Shown piece after piece: positions 48,649 to 57,158 of a DNA stretch of 58,788 nucleotides. Source of the stretch: Leptolyngbyaceae cyanobacterium C42_A2020_001 (GTDB lineage: Bacteria; Cyanobacteriota; Cyanobacteriia; Leptolyngbyales; Leptolyngbyaceae); contig JACYLN010000100.1 in assembly GCA_015272515.1 (NCBI GenBank), positions 1 through 58,788 of the forward strand, given 5' to 3'. A program made the position numbers and the translations under genes. The notes under the pieces were generated by a model. It saw only the letters and a list, made by a program, of their open reading frames with translations. It was not told the DNA's origin and did no database searches. Position 1 is the stretch's first letter, and each line of letters opens with the position of its first letter.

Positions 48649-49092
48649 ATGCAGAAGAAATACATTGTCCGCTTAACCGACGAGGAACGGCAGCAGCTAC
48701 GGGAAGTCATCAAGAAGTTGGACGGCAGTGGTCAGAAGGTTCGGCGCGCCCAAATTCTCCTCAAAGCAGACATCGAAGGTTCAAACTGGACAGACGAACG
48801 CATCGCAGAAGCCTTCGAGTGTCGAACTAAAACAGTCGAAAATATTCGGCAACGATTAGTCGAGCGGGGCTTTGAGGAAACCCTTAATGGTGCCCGTCGC
48901 AGCACCCCTGCGGTTGAGAAACTGCTCGATGGTGAGCAGGAGGCGCACATCATTGCCCTACGGCTGGGACCGCCGCCCAAAGGCTATGCCAATTGGTCAC
49001 TGCGGCTGTTATCTCGCAAGGTCGTCGAACTGGGCATGGTTGATAGCATCAGTCATGAAACCATCCGACGGACACTGAAAAAAACGGAATGA
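48649..49092 (+). CDS. IS630 transposase, first frame (helix-turn-helix domain)
   Basis: About 147 residues from the ATG at 48649. VRRAQILLKADIEGSNWTDE and RIAEAFECRTKTVENIRQRL are the usual IS630 helix-turn-helix region. It ends at KKTE after a run of seven A (49078-49084). A -1 slip there joins it to the next frame. Confidence 0.8.
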   Translation: MQKKYIVRLTDEERQQLREVIKKLDGSGQKVRRAQILLKADIEGSNWTDERIAEAFECRTKTVENIRQRLVERGFEETLNGARRSTPAVEKLLDGEQEAHIIALRLGPPPKGYANWSLRLLSRKVVELGMVDSISHETIRRTLKKTE

Positions 49093-49784
49093 CCAACCGC
49101 AAGATCGAGTATTGGGTGATTCCACCGGATGCCGATGCCGAGTTTGTGGCTCACATGGAGGAAGTGTTGGACACTTATGCCCAACCCTATGACCCTAATT
49201 GTCCAGTGTTGTGCATGGACGAACAGCCCGTGCAGTTGCACAAGGAGGTTCGCAAACCCCGACCCGCAACGGATAAACATGGCCAGCGGATTGATTATGA
49301 GTATGAGCGAGCAGGGACAGCGAGCCTCTTTATGTTTACCGAACCATTAGCAGGTTGGCAGGAAGTCGCGGTTCGTCCCAGGAGAACCAAAGTGGATTGG
49401 GCGATTGAGATGGCTCAGTTGTTGGAGGGACGCTACGCCCCTTGTGAGCAGGTGATTTTGGTGTGTGACCAGCTCAACACCCACACCAAGGGAGCCTTCT
49501 ACGAAGCCTTCGAGCCAGAGCGAGCGCGTCAATTAGTGCGCCGCGTCGTGTTTCGGCATACCCCGAAACACGGTAGTTGGCTGAACATTGCTGAAAATGA
49601 ACTGAGTTCATTGACCCGCCAATGTGTCCATCGCAGACGCTTTGGAGATATCGAAACGTTGCAGCAGGAAACGGAGGCTTGGTCAACCGATGTCAACAAA
49701 ATTCAACGGGGGGTAGATTGGCAGATGCGGATTGATGATGCCCGCTGTAAACTGACTTCTGTCTACCCTAAAATCAAACTGTGA
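49089..49784 (+). CDS. IS630 transposase, second frame (DDE catalytic domain)
   Basis: 231 residues. Catalytic residues: LCMDEQPVQL (D), LVCDQLNTHTKGAFYEAF (D) and HTPKHGSWLNIAENELSS (E). It overlaps the first frame by ATGA. It can be made as a fusion by -1 frameshifting on A7 or by reinitiation. Confidence 0.82.
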   Translation: MTNRKIEYWVIPPDADAEFVAHMEEVLDTYAQPYDPNCPVLCMDEQPVQLHKEVRKPRPATDKHGQRIDYEYERAGTASLFMFTEPLAGWQEVAVRPRRTKVDWAIEMAQLLEGRYAPCEQVILVCDQLNTHTKGAFYEAFEPERARQLVRRVVFRHTPKHGSWLNIAENELSSLTRQCVHRRRFGDIETLQQETEAWSTDVNKIQRGVDWQMRIDDARCKLTSVYPKIKL

Positions 49785-49794
49785 CGCTGCACTA

Positions 49795-49911
49795 GTGGGT
49801 CATTTGCTTTGCTCATAGCCATACCTCTGTGGGGTGGGCGTCCCGCCCGCCCAGACGGGCAAGATGCCCGCCCCACAAAATGAATGGCGATGTCCATGCC
49901 AAACGACCCAC
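49795..49911. mobile_element. MITE copy 2, 117 bp, flanked by TA
   Basis: Same sequence and direction as copy 1, with TA at 49793-49794 and 49912-49913. The two copies and the IS630 element share their TA borders. Confidence 0.75.
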
Positions 49912-49913
49912 TA

Positions 49914-50244
49914 GGGACACCAGCATCAGATTTGCCGTTCACCCTGCTGGACAACTGCGCGATACGACTACTCGCGATTACACCGTATCACTCCCGGATG
50001 TCCAGACGGCGATTGCCTCATTTTTAAGGGAAGCTCAAAACAACATTAATAATGATCAGGCGAAGTCAAACATCCTCTCCAGTAGAGGCACAATGATGCT
50101 TGATGTGGCAAGAGCGATCGCGTCGTTGATGCATGGTAAGGGGTGTGGAAAGGCAGGGTGAGTGCTTCTGACCCTTATTTTGCAGTAATTTTTCCCAATT
50201 TAAGACCGGAAAAGCAATGCCAGTCACGACTTCAGACAATCGAA
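49914..50244. other. Stretch without a recognised gene
   Basis: A plus-strand frame open to 50161 (IRFAVHPAGQLRDTTTRDYT, LPDVQTAIASFLREAQNNI) begins inside the MITE and may be a protein remnant of unknown kind. It borders the outer array of TnsB-like sites. Confidence 0.3.
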
Positions 50245-50590
50245 AATTTGTGCCACTGATTTAATAGAAACCTTGACAAAGGAATTCCCGCAAGAATTAG
50301 GTTTCTGCCAACTCTGCCTCATAAATGGAAGAAGGTGACGTTTGAAATGCTTGCAGTGTAATGGTTTGAACGGCAGAGAATTCTGTGCCACCGATTTACA
50401 AACTCTGAAACACCAGAATTTTTGCTACAAGCAACTTTCTCGCCAAGAAATAATAATTTTGTGCCACTAATTTCCGAATCATCTAATTGAGAAGCAAAAA
50501 TCTAGAAGTACCGAAAGCATTATGGATAAACGGTTTTAGGTTTTAGAGGACTGTGCCAGCAATTTGCGAATCGTGCCATATTTTTTGATT
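50245..50590 (-). repeat. Array of TnsB-binding-like sites at the transposon end
   Basis: Five copies read on the minus strand as TAAATCAGTGGCAC-like units: 50245-50264, 50379-50400, 50455-50475, 50551-50570 and 50571-50590. They share TGTGCCA plus CNGATTT or CAATTT on the plus strand. With the copy at 47691 they form a set spread over 2.9 kb. TGTGAATAATCA on the minus strand starting at 50597 could be the terminal TGT. Confidence 0.55.
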
Positions 50591-50609
50591 ATTCACAGTT
50601 TTTGTACTT

Positions 50610-50673
50610 GTGACTGAGCACATTATATTGTGCAAGTCATTTGGAAATTGCGCAATATAATGTGCTCAGTCAC
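50610..50673. repeat. Long near-perfect hairpin
   Basis: Arms of 26 bp (50610-50635 and 50648-50673) with one mismatch and a 12-base loop. Each arm contains GAGCACATTATATTG. It lies between the putative transposon terminus and the stop of the toxin gene, where it could end toxin transcription, though no T-run follows. Confidence 0.6.
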
Positions 50674-50695
50674 AGCAGTGCTGTGAGAGGTTGCA

Positions 50696-50992
50696 TCAAA
50701 GGCGATCCTGCCAAGACTTTGGATTGCGTTTTCCATGAAAGCAAGCGATAACGGAAATCGTCTCTTGTTCAAAGACGTAGAGGATACTATAGGGAAAGCG
50801 CCGGAGGAGTACTCGTCGAGCTTGTTGATGGATGAGTGGATAAGCAAGTGGGTTACGTCCAATATTAGACAAACAGGCATCGACTGCTCGAACGAACTCA
50901 GAGCCTAATCCGGGAGTTTGTGCCTCATACCACTCGAAAGCCTATTGAATATCCAGTTCCGCTTCGAGGCGAATGATGAGACTGTAGCTCAT
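50696..50992 (-). pseudogene. ParE/RelE-family toxin with in-frame stop
   Basis: Reads MSYSLIIRLEAELDIQ, then TAG (50942-50944), then AFEWYEAQTPGLGSEFVRAV, ARRVLLRRFPYSILYVF and ACFHGKRNPKSW to a TGA at 50696. The stop replaces the Glu expected in DI-EAFEWYE, so one base change (GAG to TAG) explains it. The start overlaps the antitoxin stop (ATGA). The toxin is otherwise complete at 98 codons. Suppression or a downstream start is not excluded. Confidence 0.8.
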
Positions 50993-51216
50993 TGAGGGAA
51001 ACCTAACCGTTGCTTCACGGCTTCCCAGGTTGAACCAGCAGTTGGGTCTTGCTGATAGTGTTCTAAGCGGCGATCGAGTTCCTGTTTCTGGGCATCGGTT
51101 AGAGACAGTTCGTCTTGCTGCTCCAGAATGCTGTCCCACAGGTCTTCGGCAAGCTGGATGCGCTCAGCAACGCTGAGTTGCGAGATTTCAACTTTGAGGA
51201 GGGGATGGTTGCTCAT
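50989..51216 (-). CDS. Addiction-module antitoxin (PF09720-type)
   Basis: 75 residues. VEISQLSVAERIQLAEDLWD and LTDAQKQELDRRLEHYQQDP with the C-terminal GSTWEAVKQRL are the standard features of the short helical antitoxins that partner ParE/RelE toxins. The partner gene downstream is interrupted by a stop. Confidence 0.85.
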   Translation of the reverse strand: MSNHPLLKVEISQLSVAERIQLAEDLWDSILEQQDELSLTDAQKQELDRRLEHYQQDPTAGSTWEAVKQRLGFPQ

Positions 51217-51285
51217 GGCGACAGATTCGTTGGGTCGATGCTCTCATCTTAAGGCAAATTGCAATTTCACCGTTATCAAACGTTA

Positions 51286-54200
51286 TCAAATGAGGGTACC
51301 AGGAATTGCGGCTGTTACTGCTAGTAAGTTGTTGTCCTCTCTGCTTTCTTGAACTCGACCATAGACAGGAATAAACTGATCTCCAGATGTGCTGTCAGCC
51401 TCAGCTATCAGAGAAATTGACTGACCGGGAACTGGCAAAGTGTTAAGAAATGACAGTGTTCCAGCAAAGCTGATTGTTTGTCCAGGCACAAGAGGATTAC
51501 GGGTAAAGGGGTATAAATTGTCAAAGTCGCCGACGTCGGGTGTATTGGTTACCGTGAACGGAACAATGTTATTACCAGCAGATGTCTGTTGATAAACCGC
51601 TACCTTAAATGGGTTAGCTGGACTATTGCCTTGATTACTAACGACCATTTCGAGCGGCAACGTATTCCCAGATAACGATAACGAACCTGTAATTTTAAGG
51701 GAATTGACCACTAAATCGGGTAGAGCACAACCAGGTCCAACGAGTTGTGCCTTGCTTAAAGTAGAAGCTTCCTGAACAAAGTGGGCATATAGCTCCAAAG
51801 TAGTACAGGGTGTTGTAGGCTTTAGTCGATCATTGTAATAGTCTTCCAGGATGGCACCCTGTTGCTCTCGGTTGAAACTAGTGAGTCCCTGACCGAGCGA
51901 TCGACGATACTGCAATCCTGCTAATCCACCATACTCGTAGCCTTCTGTTGACTGAGCGTGAATTGCATCCGGTATGTAGATCGCACCATCTTGCTCATAT
52001 TGCCAGACATGGGTCAGCTCATGAACTAATGTGCCATCATCAAATGTTCCATCTGATTTAAGTTTGGCAGCGTTGATGGTGTGGAAACTAGTATAGGCTC
52101 GACCACTAAATGAAGGTCCGATAATAGCATAATCATCTACTCGTACTAGATTGTAATTAATGCTATTGCCAAATACACTTCTAGCAACTTCAAGTTCTCG
52201 GTTGGTTAAAGGACGGGTGTTGAATTTAATGAAATCAGCAATCGTCTCATAGATTTCAGCAACGCCGATCGCTTCAGCCAGGTAGAGAATATTGCGACCA
52301 ATCCACTTCAGGAAGCCGAGCCATGTATCCGCTTTGCCTAACGATTTCCACCAGGAAAGTGACCAGGGCTTGAAGTTTTTCACACCTTCCCACAGGCTGA
52401 GGATCAAGCGTTTGACACGAGCAGGTAGCTGAGTCACCCAGCGTCCAACCCGCTGGAAAATGCCCAGCGCCTTGTACCAAAGTTGACGACCAAACCATTT
52501 AATGCCTTTCCATGCAAACTGAGCTACTTTTTTAACACCATTAACAACTTTTTTGACCACAGTAATGATTTTGTTGGCAACGGTTTTAACTGCTTTGACT
52601 GCCTTTTTGACAACTTTTTTGACCCCATTAATAAGCTTTTTGCCTATCTTGCCAAGCTTGCTCAATAAGCCAGCAGGACGTTCTAAAAGATTGCTGCTTG
52701 AAGACAAGATAGGTGGTGGTGTGATGCCTGTAGGTTTTTCGATCGGGATCGGAACGGTTGAGCGTGCCAGGTTAATCGCCGCAGCCAAGTTGAGCAAACC
52801 AGCACCGGTTTCAGCATCCCAACCGGGAGTGCCCAAATCTACAGCACTCGCTGACAGAATTTCTATGACCTGTCGGTAGTTCAACTGCGGATTGGCTGCC
52901 CAAATTTGGGATGCGGCAGCAGTGACTTTGGCTGTTGCAACAGAAGTACCTGCCATAGCTCCCACACCATCACCCACACTGGACAGCACCGGATCATTTT
53001 CGGTGCCCCCGATCGCCAGCAGTCCCAAGCCAACTCCATAGTTTGAGTAGTCTGCTCGCTCCAGTCCATCGGCAGAGCCAACGATTAGAAGGTTGTCAAA
53101 CTCTTGCGCCGCTTGTCCCAGTGCCGACAGCGCTCCACCCTCATTGCCTGCGGCTGCCACAACCAGAATGCTATGTTGACGGGCATATTCCAGCGCAAGT
53201 CGTTCTTCGGACGTAAGGACATAACGAGTCGTCGTACTGCCGTCCGGGTTAGTCTGAACTAGATCAAAACTGAGATTGACAATCCCATTCGGTTGTCCAG
53301 ATGTCTTTGTGGTGTTGACAAACTCGACCAGTGATTCTGCCCATTTACCAGAGCCGACTGCCCGACCCAGCCAGAGCGGTGCATCATCATTCCAACCGTC
53401 GATACCAAAATCATTGGCTTGAGTAGCAGCAATAATACCCAGAACATGGGTGCCGTGGTCATCATCATCCATGTCGGTTAGGAGCGGATTATCGTCGTCA
53501 TCCAGCAGATCGCGCCCTAACAAGATTCGAATGTAGTCAAAATCGGGATTGTTAGCGCTAAAACCAGTGTCGATGATGCCGATCAGCAGCTGGTTTGCCA
53601 GTGGAAAATTGAGGTCAGAAGAATTGCTGGGGAGCAGATCCCAATTACTTTGGGCAGTTCCATGATTACCTTGATTTGTTAGATAGGTTGGACTTGCTAG
53701 GAATCCATCATCTGCGGCGAACGCTTGTTTGATCTCGGCAACAAACTGAGCCATAATTGCTTCCAACTCACTTCTGTCAAACTCGGGTGGCAAGTCAGCC
53801 CATAGTTCTGGCAGCAACGTCTCAAACTCAGCTAACACTTGAGCTAACTGAGCCGGAATATCCGTGCTATCTCTTTGCAGCAGTTGATTGAATTGATCAA
53901 AGAGACCATCGAGTGTGGTGGGATCGGTTACCTCCTCTGCAAGCACCTGCTCCAGTTGCGCCAAGACATCCTGAACATCAGCAGGGAGGTTAGCGGTAGC
54001 TTCTACCAATGTTCGATCGGAACTGGTTGTTAAGTCAGTTAAAGTTGCCTCAAGCTGAGTATCGGTCCAGGCTTGGGCGGCGTAGTCGCTCAACGATTGC
54101 CCAGGTTCTGAGTTGCGCCAGTCCCTTGCTGGATCAATCAAGCTATCTAACAGGGGAGCACTGCCAACGGCACCGCGTACTTGGAACACAATATCGTTAT

Positions 54201-55266
54201 AGTCACGGTCTGAACCATCATCAAGTCGCAGATCTTCAAACACAAAGGTGTTGCCATCGCCAGTTAAGTCAGCAATCTGCCCCAAATGGAAAGCATCAAG
54301 GGGATTGGCAGTTGCGATCGAAAACAGCGGACGAATGGCAGCTTCAACGATGGGATTATCAAACACCTGCTGCACAGTGCCATTTGGAATCAGCATGACA
54401 CCCAAGCGATCGCCGGGAGTTAGATCAAACGTCTTTGGTTGCAGGTAAATACCTGCATTGAAATCGTCTTCCCAGTCAAATCTGCCACTAAAACGGGCAG
54501 CTTCTGTCATATCAGAGATAACTGAATATCCCAACGTTGAATTGGACAACGCTCGTCGGGCGGCTTCCTGGATGAAATTTGTAGAACCAGGGTTGTACTG
54601 ACCCATACCTTCTAAGCTGAAAAGAGCCAGTTCACCCTGATAACCTCCACCGTCAAATAGAAAATCAATACTGATCTGCCCGGTTTCTCCAACCGTAAAA
54701 ATGCCAGAGTCAAATGTAGAAAGTTCTAGTGCAGCAAAGGAGATGATTGCATCATCCTGATAAACTGTCGAAAGCTTACCTGCGTTCTGGTACAGGGCTT
54801 GCACAAGCGTATCGGGGCTGAAGTAGTCCAGCAAGTCGATAGTAATCGTGCTGATTTCATTTACAGGAAGCTCTCGGATGGGTTGCACAATAGAACCGAG
54901 ATCTTGAATGGTAATACCATCGGTGGTGATTAACCCGTTGGTGGGTTGAAGCGTCAGCGTCAGTTGGGCAGAGGCAAGTAGAGTAGAATTGCTCAGGAAG
55001 ATGAAGTCTGGATCTTTGGTAAGATCAAACATCCAGGAAGTGATTTCATCGACTCCATCACCGACCAGGGTTGCGATGGAGTTGCCTTGCAGTAAAAAAT
55101 CACCGTTGGTGACGGTTGCGGGATAGGTAGCTTTGGATGGCGCAGAACTGCCCTGAGCGATCGCTACTATGGTCGGCTCCGTTAACTCATAACCACTATT
55201 TCCGACGAATCCAGCTTCCACATTCAGATCGAATGGAGATTTTGTAGTTTCCAAAACGCTTGCCAT
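51286..55266 (-). CDS. Giant subtilisin-like protease with a second HExxH peptidase-like domain and CARDB tail
   Basis: 1326 residues. About residues 290-370 are a DUF4114-like calcium domain (LGVMLIPNGT, DYNDIVFQVRG). An S8 domain follows, with the triad Asp in GIIDTGFS near 567, His in HGTHVLG near 605 and Ser in GTSVATAK near 774. Residues about 870-925 form Lys/Val-rich amphipathic helices (KKVVKKAVKAVKTVANKI). Residues about 1020-1100 resemble the domain of Vgr-related/DUF4157-like proteins, with VHELTHVWQ near 1082. A CARDB-like beta domain (PDLVVNSLKITGSLSL) ends the protein. No signal peptide is seen; such cyanobacterial proteins often leave by type I secretion. Confidence 0.78.
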   Translation of the reverse strand: MASVLETTKSPFDLNVEAGFVGNSGYELTEPTIVAIAQGSSAPSKATYPATVTNGDFLLQGNSIATLVGDGVDEITSWMFDLTKDPDFIFLSNSTLLASAQLTLTLQPTNGLITTDGITIQDLGSIVQPIRELPVNEISTITIDLLDYFSPDTLVQALYQNAGKLSTVYQDDAIISFAALELSTFDSGIFTVGETGQISIDFLFDGGGYQGELALFSLEGMGQYNPGSTNFIQEAARRALSNSTLGYSVISDMTEAARFSGRFDWEDDFNAGIYLQPKTFDLTPGDRLGVMLIPNGTVQQVFDNPIVEAAIRPLFSIATANPLDAFHLGQIADLTGDGNTFVFEDLRLDDGSDRDYNDIVFQVRGAVGSAPLLDSLIDPARDWRNSEPGQSLSDYAAQAWTDTQLEATLTDLTTSSDRTLVEATANLPADVQDVLAQLEQVLAEEVTDPTTLDGLFDQFNQLLQRDSTDIPAQLAQVLAEFETLLPELWADLPPEFDRSELEAIMAQFVAEIKQAFAADDGFLASPTYLTNQGNHGTAQSNWDLLPSNSSDLNFPLANQLLIGIIDTGFSANNPDFDYIRILLGRDLLDDDDNPLLTDMDDDDHGTHVLGIIAATQANDFGIDGWNDDAPLWLGRAVGSGKWAESLVEFVNTTKTSGQPNGIVNLSFDLVQTNPDGSTTTRYVLTSEERLALEYARQHSILVVAAAGNEGGALSALGQAAQEFDNLLIVGSADGLERADYSNYGVGLGLLAIGGTENDPVLSSVGDGVGAMAGTSVATAKVTAAASQIWAANPQLNYRQVIEILSASAVDLGTPGWDAETGAGLLNLAAAINLARSTVPIPIEKPTGITPPPILSSSSNLLERPAGLLSKLGKIGKKLINGVKKVVKKAVKAVKTVANKIITVVKKVVNGVKKVAQFAWKGIKWFGRQLWYKALGIFQRVGRWVTQLPARVKRLILSLWEGVKNFKPWSLSWWKSLGKADTWLGFLKWIGRNILYLAEAIGVAEIYETIADFIKFNTRPLTNRELEVARSVFGNSINYNLVRVDDYAIIGPSFSGRAYTSFHTINAAKLKSDGTFDDGTLVHELTHVWQYEQDGAIYIPDAIHAQSTEGYEYGGLAGLQYRRSLGQGLTSFNREQQGAILEDYYNDRLKPTTPCTTLELYAHFVQEASTLSKAQLVGPGCALPDLVVNSLKITGSLSLSGNTLPLEMVVSNQGNSPANPFKVAVYQQTSAGNNIVPFTVTNTPDVGDFDNLYPFTRNPLVPGQTISFAGTLSFLNTLPVPGQSISLIAEADSTSGDQFIPVYGRVQESREDNNLLAVTAAIPGTLI

Positions 55267-55520
55267 AGTGTTTTAGGTAGATGTTCTTGTAGAGACGAAT
55301 ATATGTGCAACCGAATGGGTGGGCTTTATAGCCCTTAATAACGTGATGGCTTTCAGGGCAACTCCTTAGCAAGGAATGACCAGGTTCAGTTCACCGCTTC
55401 ACCACAGAATTTGTAAGAAAGAAAAAGAACAAGATTTCCACTGATAGATCAGTCAAATAGAGTCAATCAAATTTCTGACTCTCAGTCGAGTATTTTCTTG
55501 CGATCCAGAGTAAATTCTTG

Positions 55521-56435
55521 CTATTTTTGTCGAAATTGTTTGGGTGAAATGCCTGTGTATTGGCGAAAAGATTTGGCAAGATGACTCTGATCCACAAAGC
55601 CACATTCCAAGGCAATCTCTGTAATATTCAGTTCTCGTCGTTTCAGTAATTGCTTTGCCCGTTCTACTCGTTGTTGAATCAAGTATTGATGAGGAGTGAT
55701 TCCAAGCGATTGTTTGAATAACCGACAGAAATAATACTGACTCATGCCAAGATGAGCAGCGATCGCTGCCAACGAAATATCTTCACTCAGATGCTCATTA
55801 ATATATTCGATTGCGTGATGTAATTGCCATTTAGACAAACCACCTTCATGCTTTCGCAGAATATGGTTGCGACTAGAATAATGCCGGAGTAGATGAGCAG
55901 CTAGCGTAGTTGATAAAGACTCAACATAGACACGATCGCCAACACCATCTACCTCTAGTTCCGCCTTCAGCAACTTCAAAACTTGGTAGATCAATAAATC
56001 GACTTTTCGGAGTTCCAGGATCAACTCAACCTGATCAGGATCAACTGTTTCGTGGGCAATATGGGCAAGGAAAGCAGGCTCAAGATAGCAGTGAATGAAT
56101 TCAGCTTCTTGTTGCCAACAAAGTTTGTATGGCAGCTCCGCTGGAAATATTTCAATACAACCACTTGCATAGTCACTGGGATGATACTGCAAAGACTGCA
56201 AACGCCCTTCTAAAAAAAAATCTATTGCCACAGAATGACGTGGAGTAGGCACGGCAATAATATGCTGGGAGCCACTCAATTCAGGTAGTTCCCATGCTGG
56301 TTGACGATGATGTGCCAACTGGATGCCACGCCACCCTGATTGATAACTGGTTAATAGCGGCGGGTGTGGAAGTAGTAGAGCAGTGGCACTTTCTTGAGAA
56401 TAATCAACATTCAGGGGGCTTTCTGTTGATAGCAC
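55521..56435 (-). CDS. AraC/XylS-family transcriptional regulator
   Basis: About 304 residues from a GTG at 56435 with AGGAGA six bases upstream; the longer frame to 56492 has no ribosome site. The C-terminus has SLAAIAAHLGMSQYYFCRLF with LGITPHQYLIQQRVERAKQL and ITEIALECGFVDQSHLAKSF. It is a relative of the AraC protein at 10969. It follows the Uma2 gene; target unknown. Confidence 0.88.
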   Translation of the reverse strand: MLSTESPLNVDYSQESATALLLPHPPLLTSYQSGWRGIQLAHHRQPAWELPELSGSQHIIAVPTPRHSVAIDFFLEGRLQSLQYHPSDYASGCIEIFPAELPYKLCWQQEAEFIHCYLEPAFLAHIAHETVDPDQVELILELRKVDLLIYQVLKLLKAELEVDGVGDRVYVESLSTTLAAHLLRHYSSRNHILRKHEGGLSKWQLHHAIEYINEHLSEDISLAAIAAHLGMSQYYFCRLFKQSLGITPHQYLIQQRVERAKQLLKRRELNITEIALECGFVDQSHLAKSFRQYTGISPKQFRQK

Positions 56436-56479
56436 GTTATATCTCCTAGTAGATGCTATAGGGGGTAATGTTATCGCTG

Positions 56480-57124
56480 CTAACCAATACAACTCTTACA
56501 AAACATTTGAACATCGCGCAGCACAGTCAAATCCGTCTCAGTCTTCCGTAGCTCAATCCACTGGTTCAACTGATCTACACTGACCATTGGAAACGCTTGA
56601 CTGTTGGCAACCTCTCCGTACTGTCCACCTTGAAGCAACTGGATTTTCAGCATATTCCGTCTGTATAACCAGACTTCTGACACCCCCATTGCCTGATAAA
56701 TCGCCATCTTACTAGCTGAGGAACTGGCAATATCCACCTCCAGCGCCAAATCAGGCGGCAGGCTTTCCGAGACAGTCTTTTCCATTCCCTGACCCCTCAC
56801 CGCATTCTGAATGTAAAAACAAGAGTCTGGCTCAATGCCGCGATCGAGTTCCTCTCGATTCAGCATCACCGAACCAAAATCATTCGCTTCCATCCCGAAT
56901 TCCATCGCCAGCATTGTAATGATTTTTGCCAGTAGCCGATTGATAATTTCGTGAGGTTCTCCCGGCATCCTGATTTCCAACACTCCTCGGTCATAGGCAA
57001 TGCGAGTCGATCGATTTTCTCCCATCTCTTGCAGCAGGGCTTCATAGGTCTTCCAGGTCAGCCCCGCGATCGTCATAGCACTGCCAGGAGCCAGCTTAAT
57101 TTGACTAATTGGTGCCGCAATCAT
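56480..57124 (-). CDS. Uma2 family (DUF820) protein
   Basis: About 214 residues. GEPHEIINRLLAKIITMLA, GIEPDSCFYIQN and PPDLALEVDIASSSASKMAIYQAMGV form the PD-(D/E)xK core, with WLYRRN after it. The ATG at 57124 is chosen over TTG. Neighbouring genes are AraC downstream and the PRTRC remnant upstream. Role unknown. Confidence 0.82.
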   Translation of the reverse strand: MIAAPISQIKLAPGSAMTIAGLTWKTYEALLQEMGENRSTRIAYDRGVLEIRMPGEPHEIINRLLAKIITMLAMEFGMEANDFGSVMLNREELDRGIEPDSCFYIQNAVRGQGMEKTVSESLPPDLALEVDIASSSASKMAIYQAMGVSEVWLYRRNMLKIQLLQGGQYGEVANSQAFPMVSVDQLNQWIELRKTETDLTVLRDVQMFCKSCIG

Positions 57125-57158
57125 GGTCGTCAAGGATCAGTTCTCTGATGAAAGTTGC

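Larger units (their letters stand above)
48571..49792 (+). mobile_element. IS630-type insertion sequence
   Basis: Inverted ends GTGCAGCGTCAC and GTGACGCTGCAC, 1222 bp, flanked by TA at 48569-48570 and 49793-49794, as in the IS630/Tc1 superfamily. It carries two overlapping transposase frames and lies exactly between two copies of one MITE. Confidence 0.88.

Noticed and set aside
49795-49911. GC-rich palindrome as a terminator or CRISPR repeat
   Set aside because: It is one of two MITE copies separated by 1.3 kb, with no regular spacers and no T-run.
43496-50700. CRISPR array or Cas12k expected for a V-K transposon
   Set aside because: No regularly spaced repeats and no open frame of Cas12k size or motif in this stretch.
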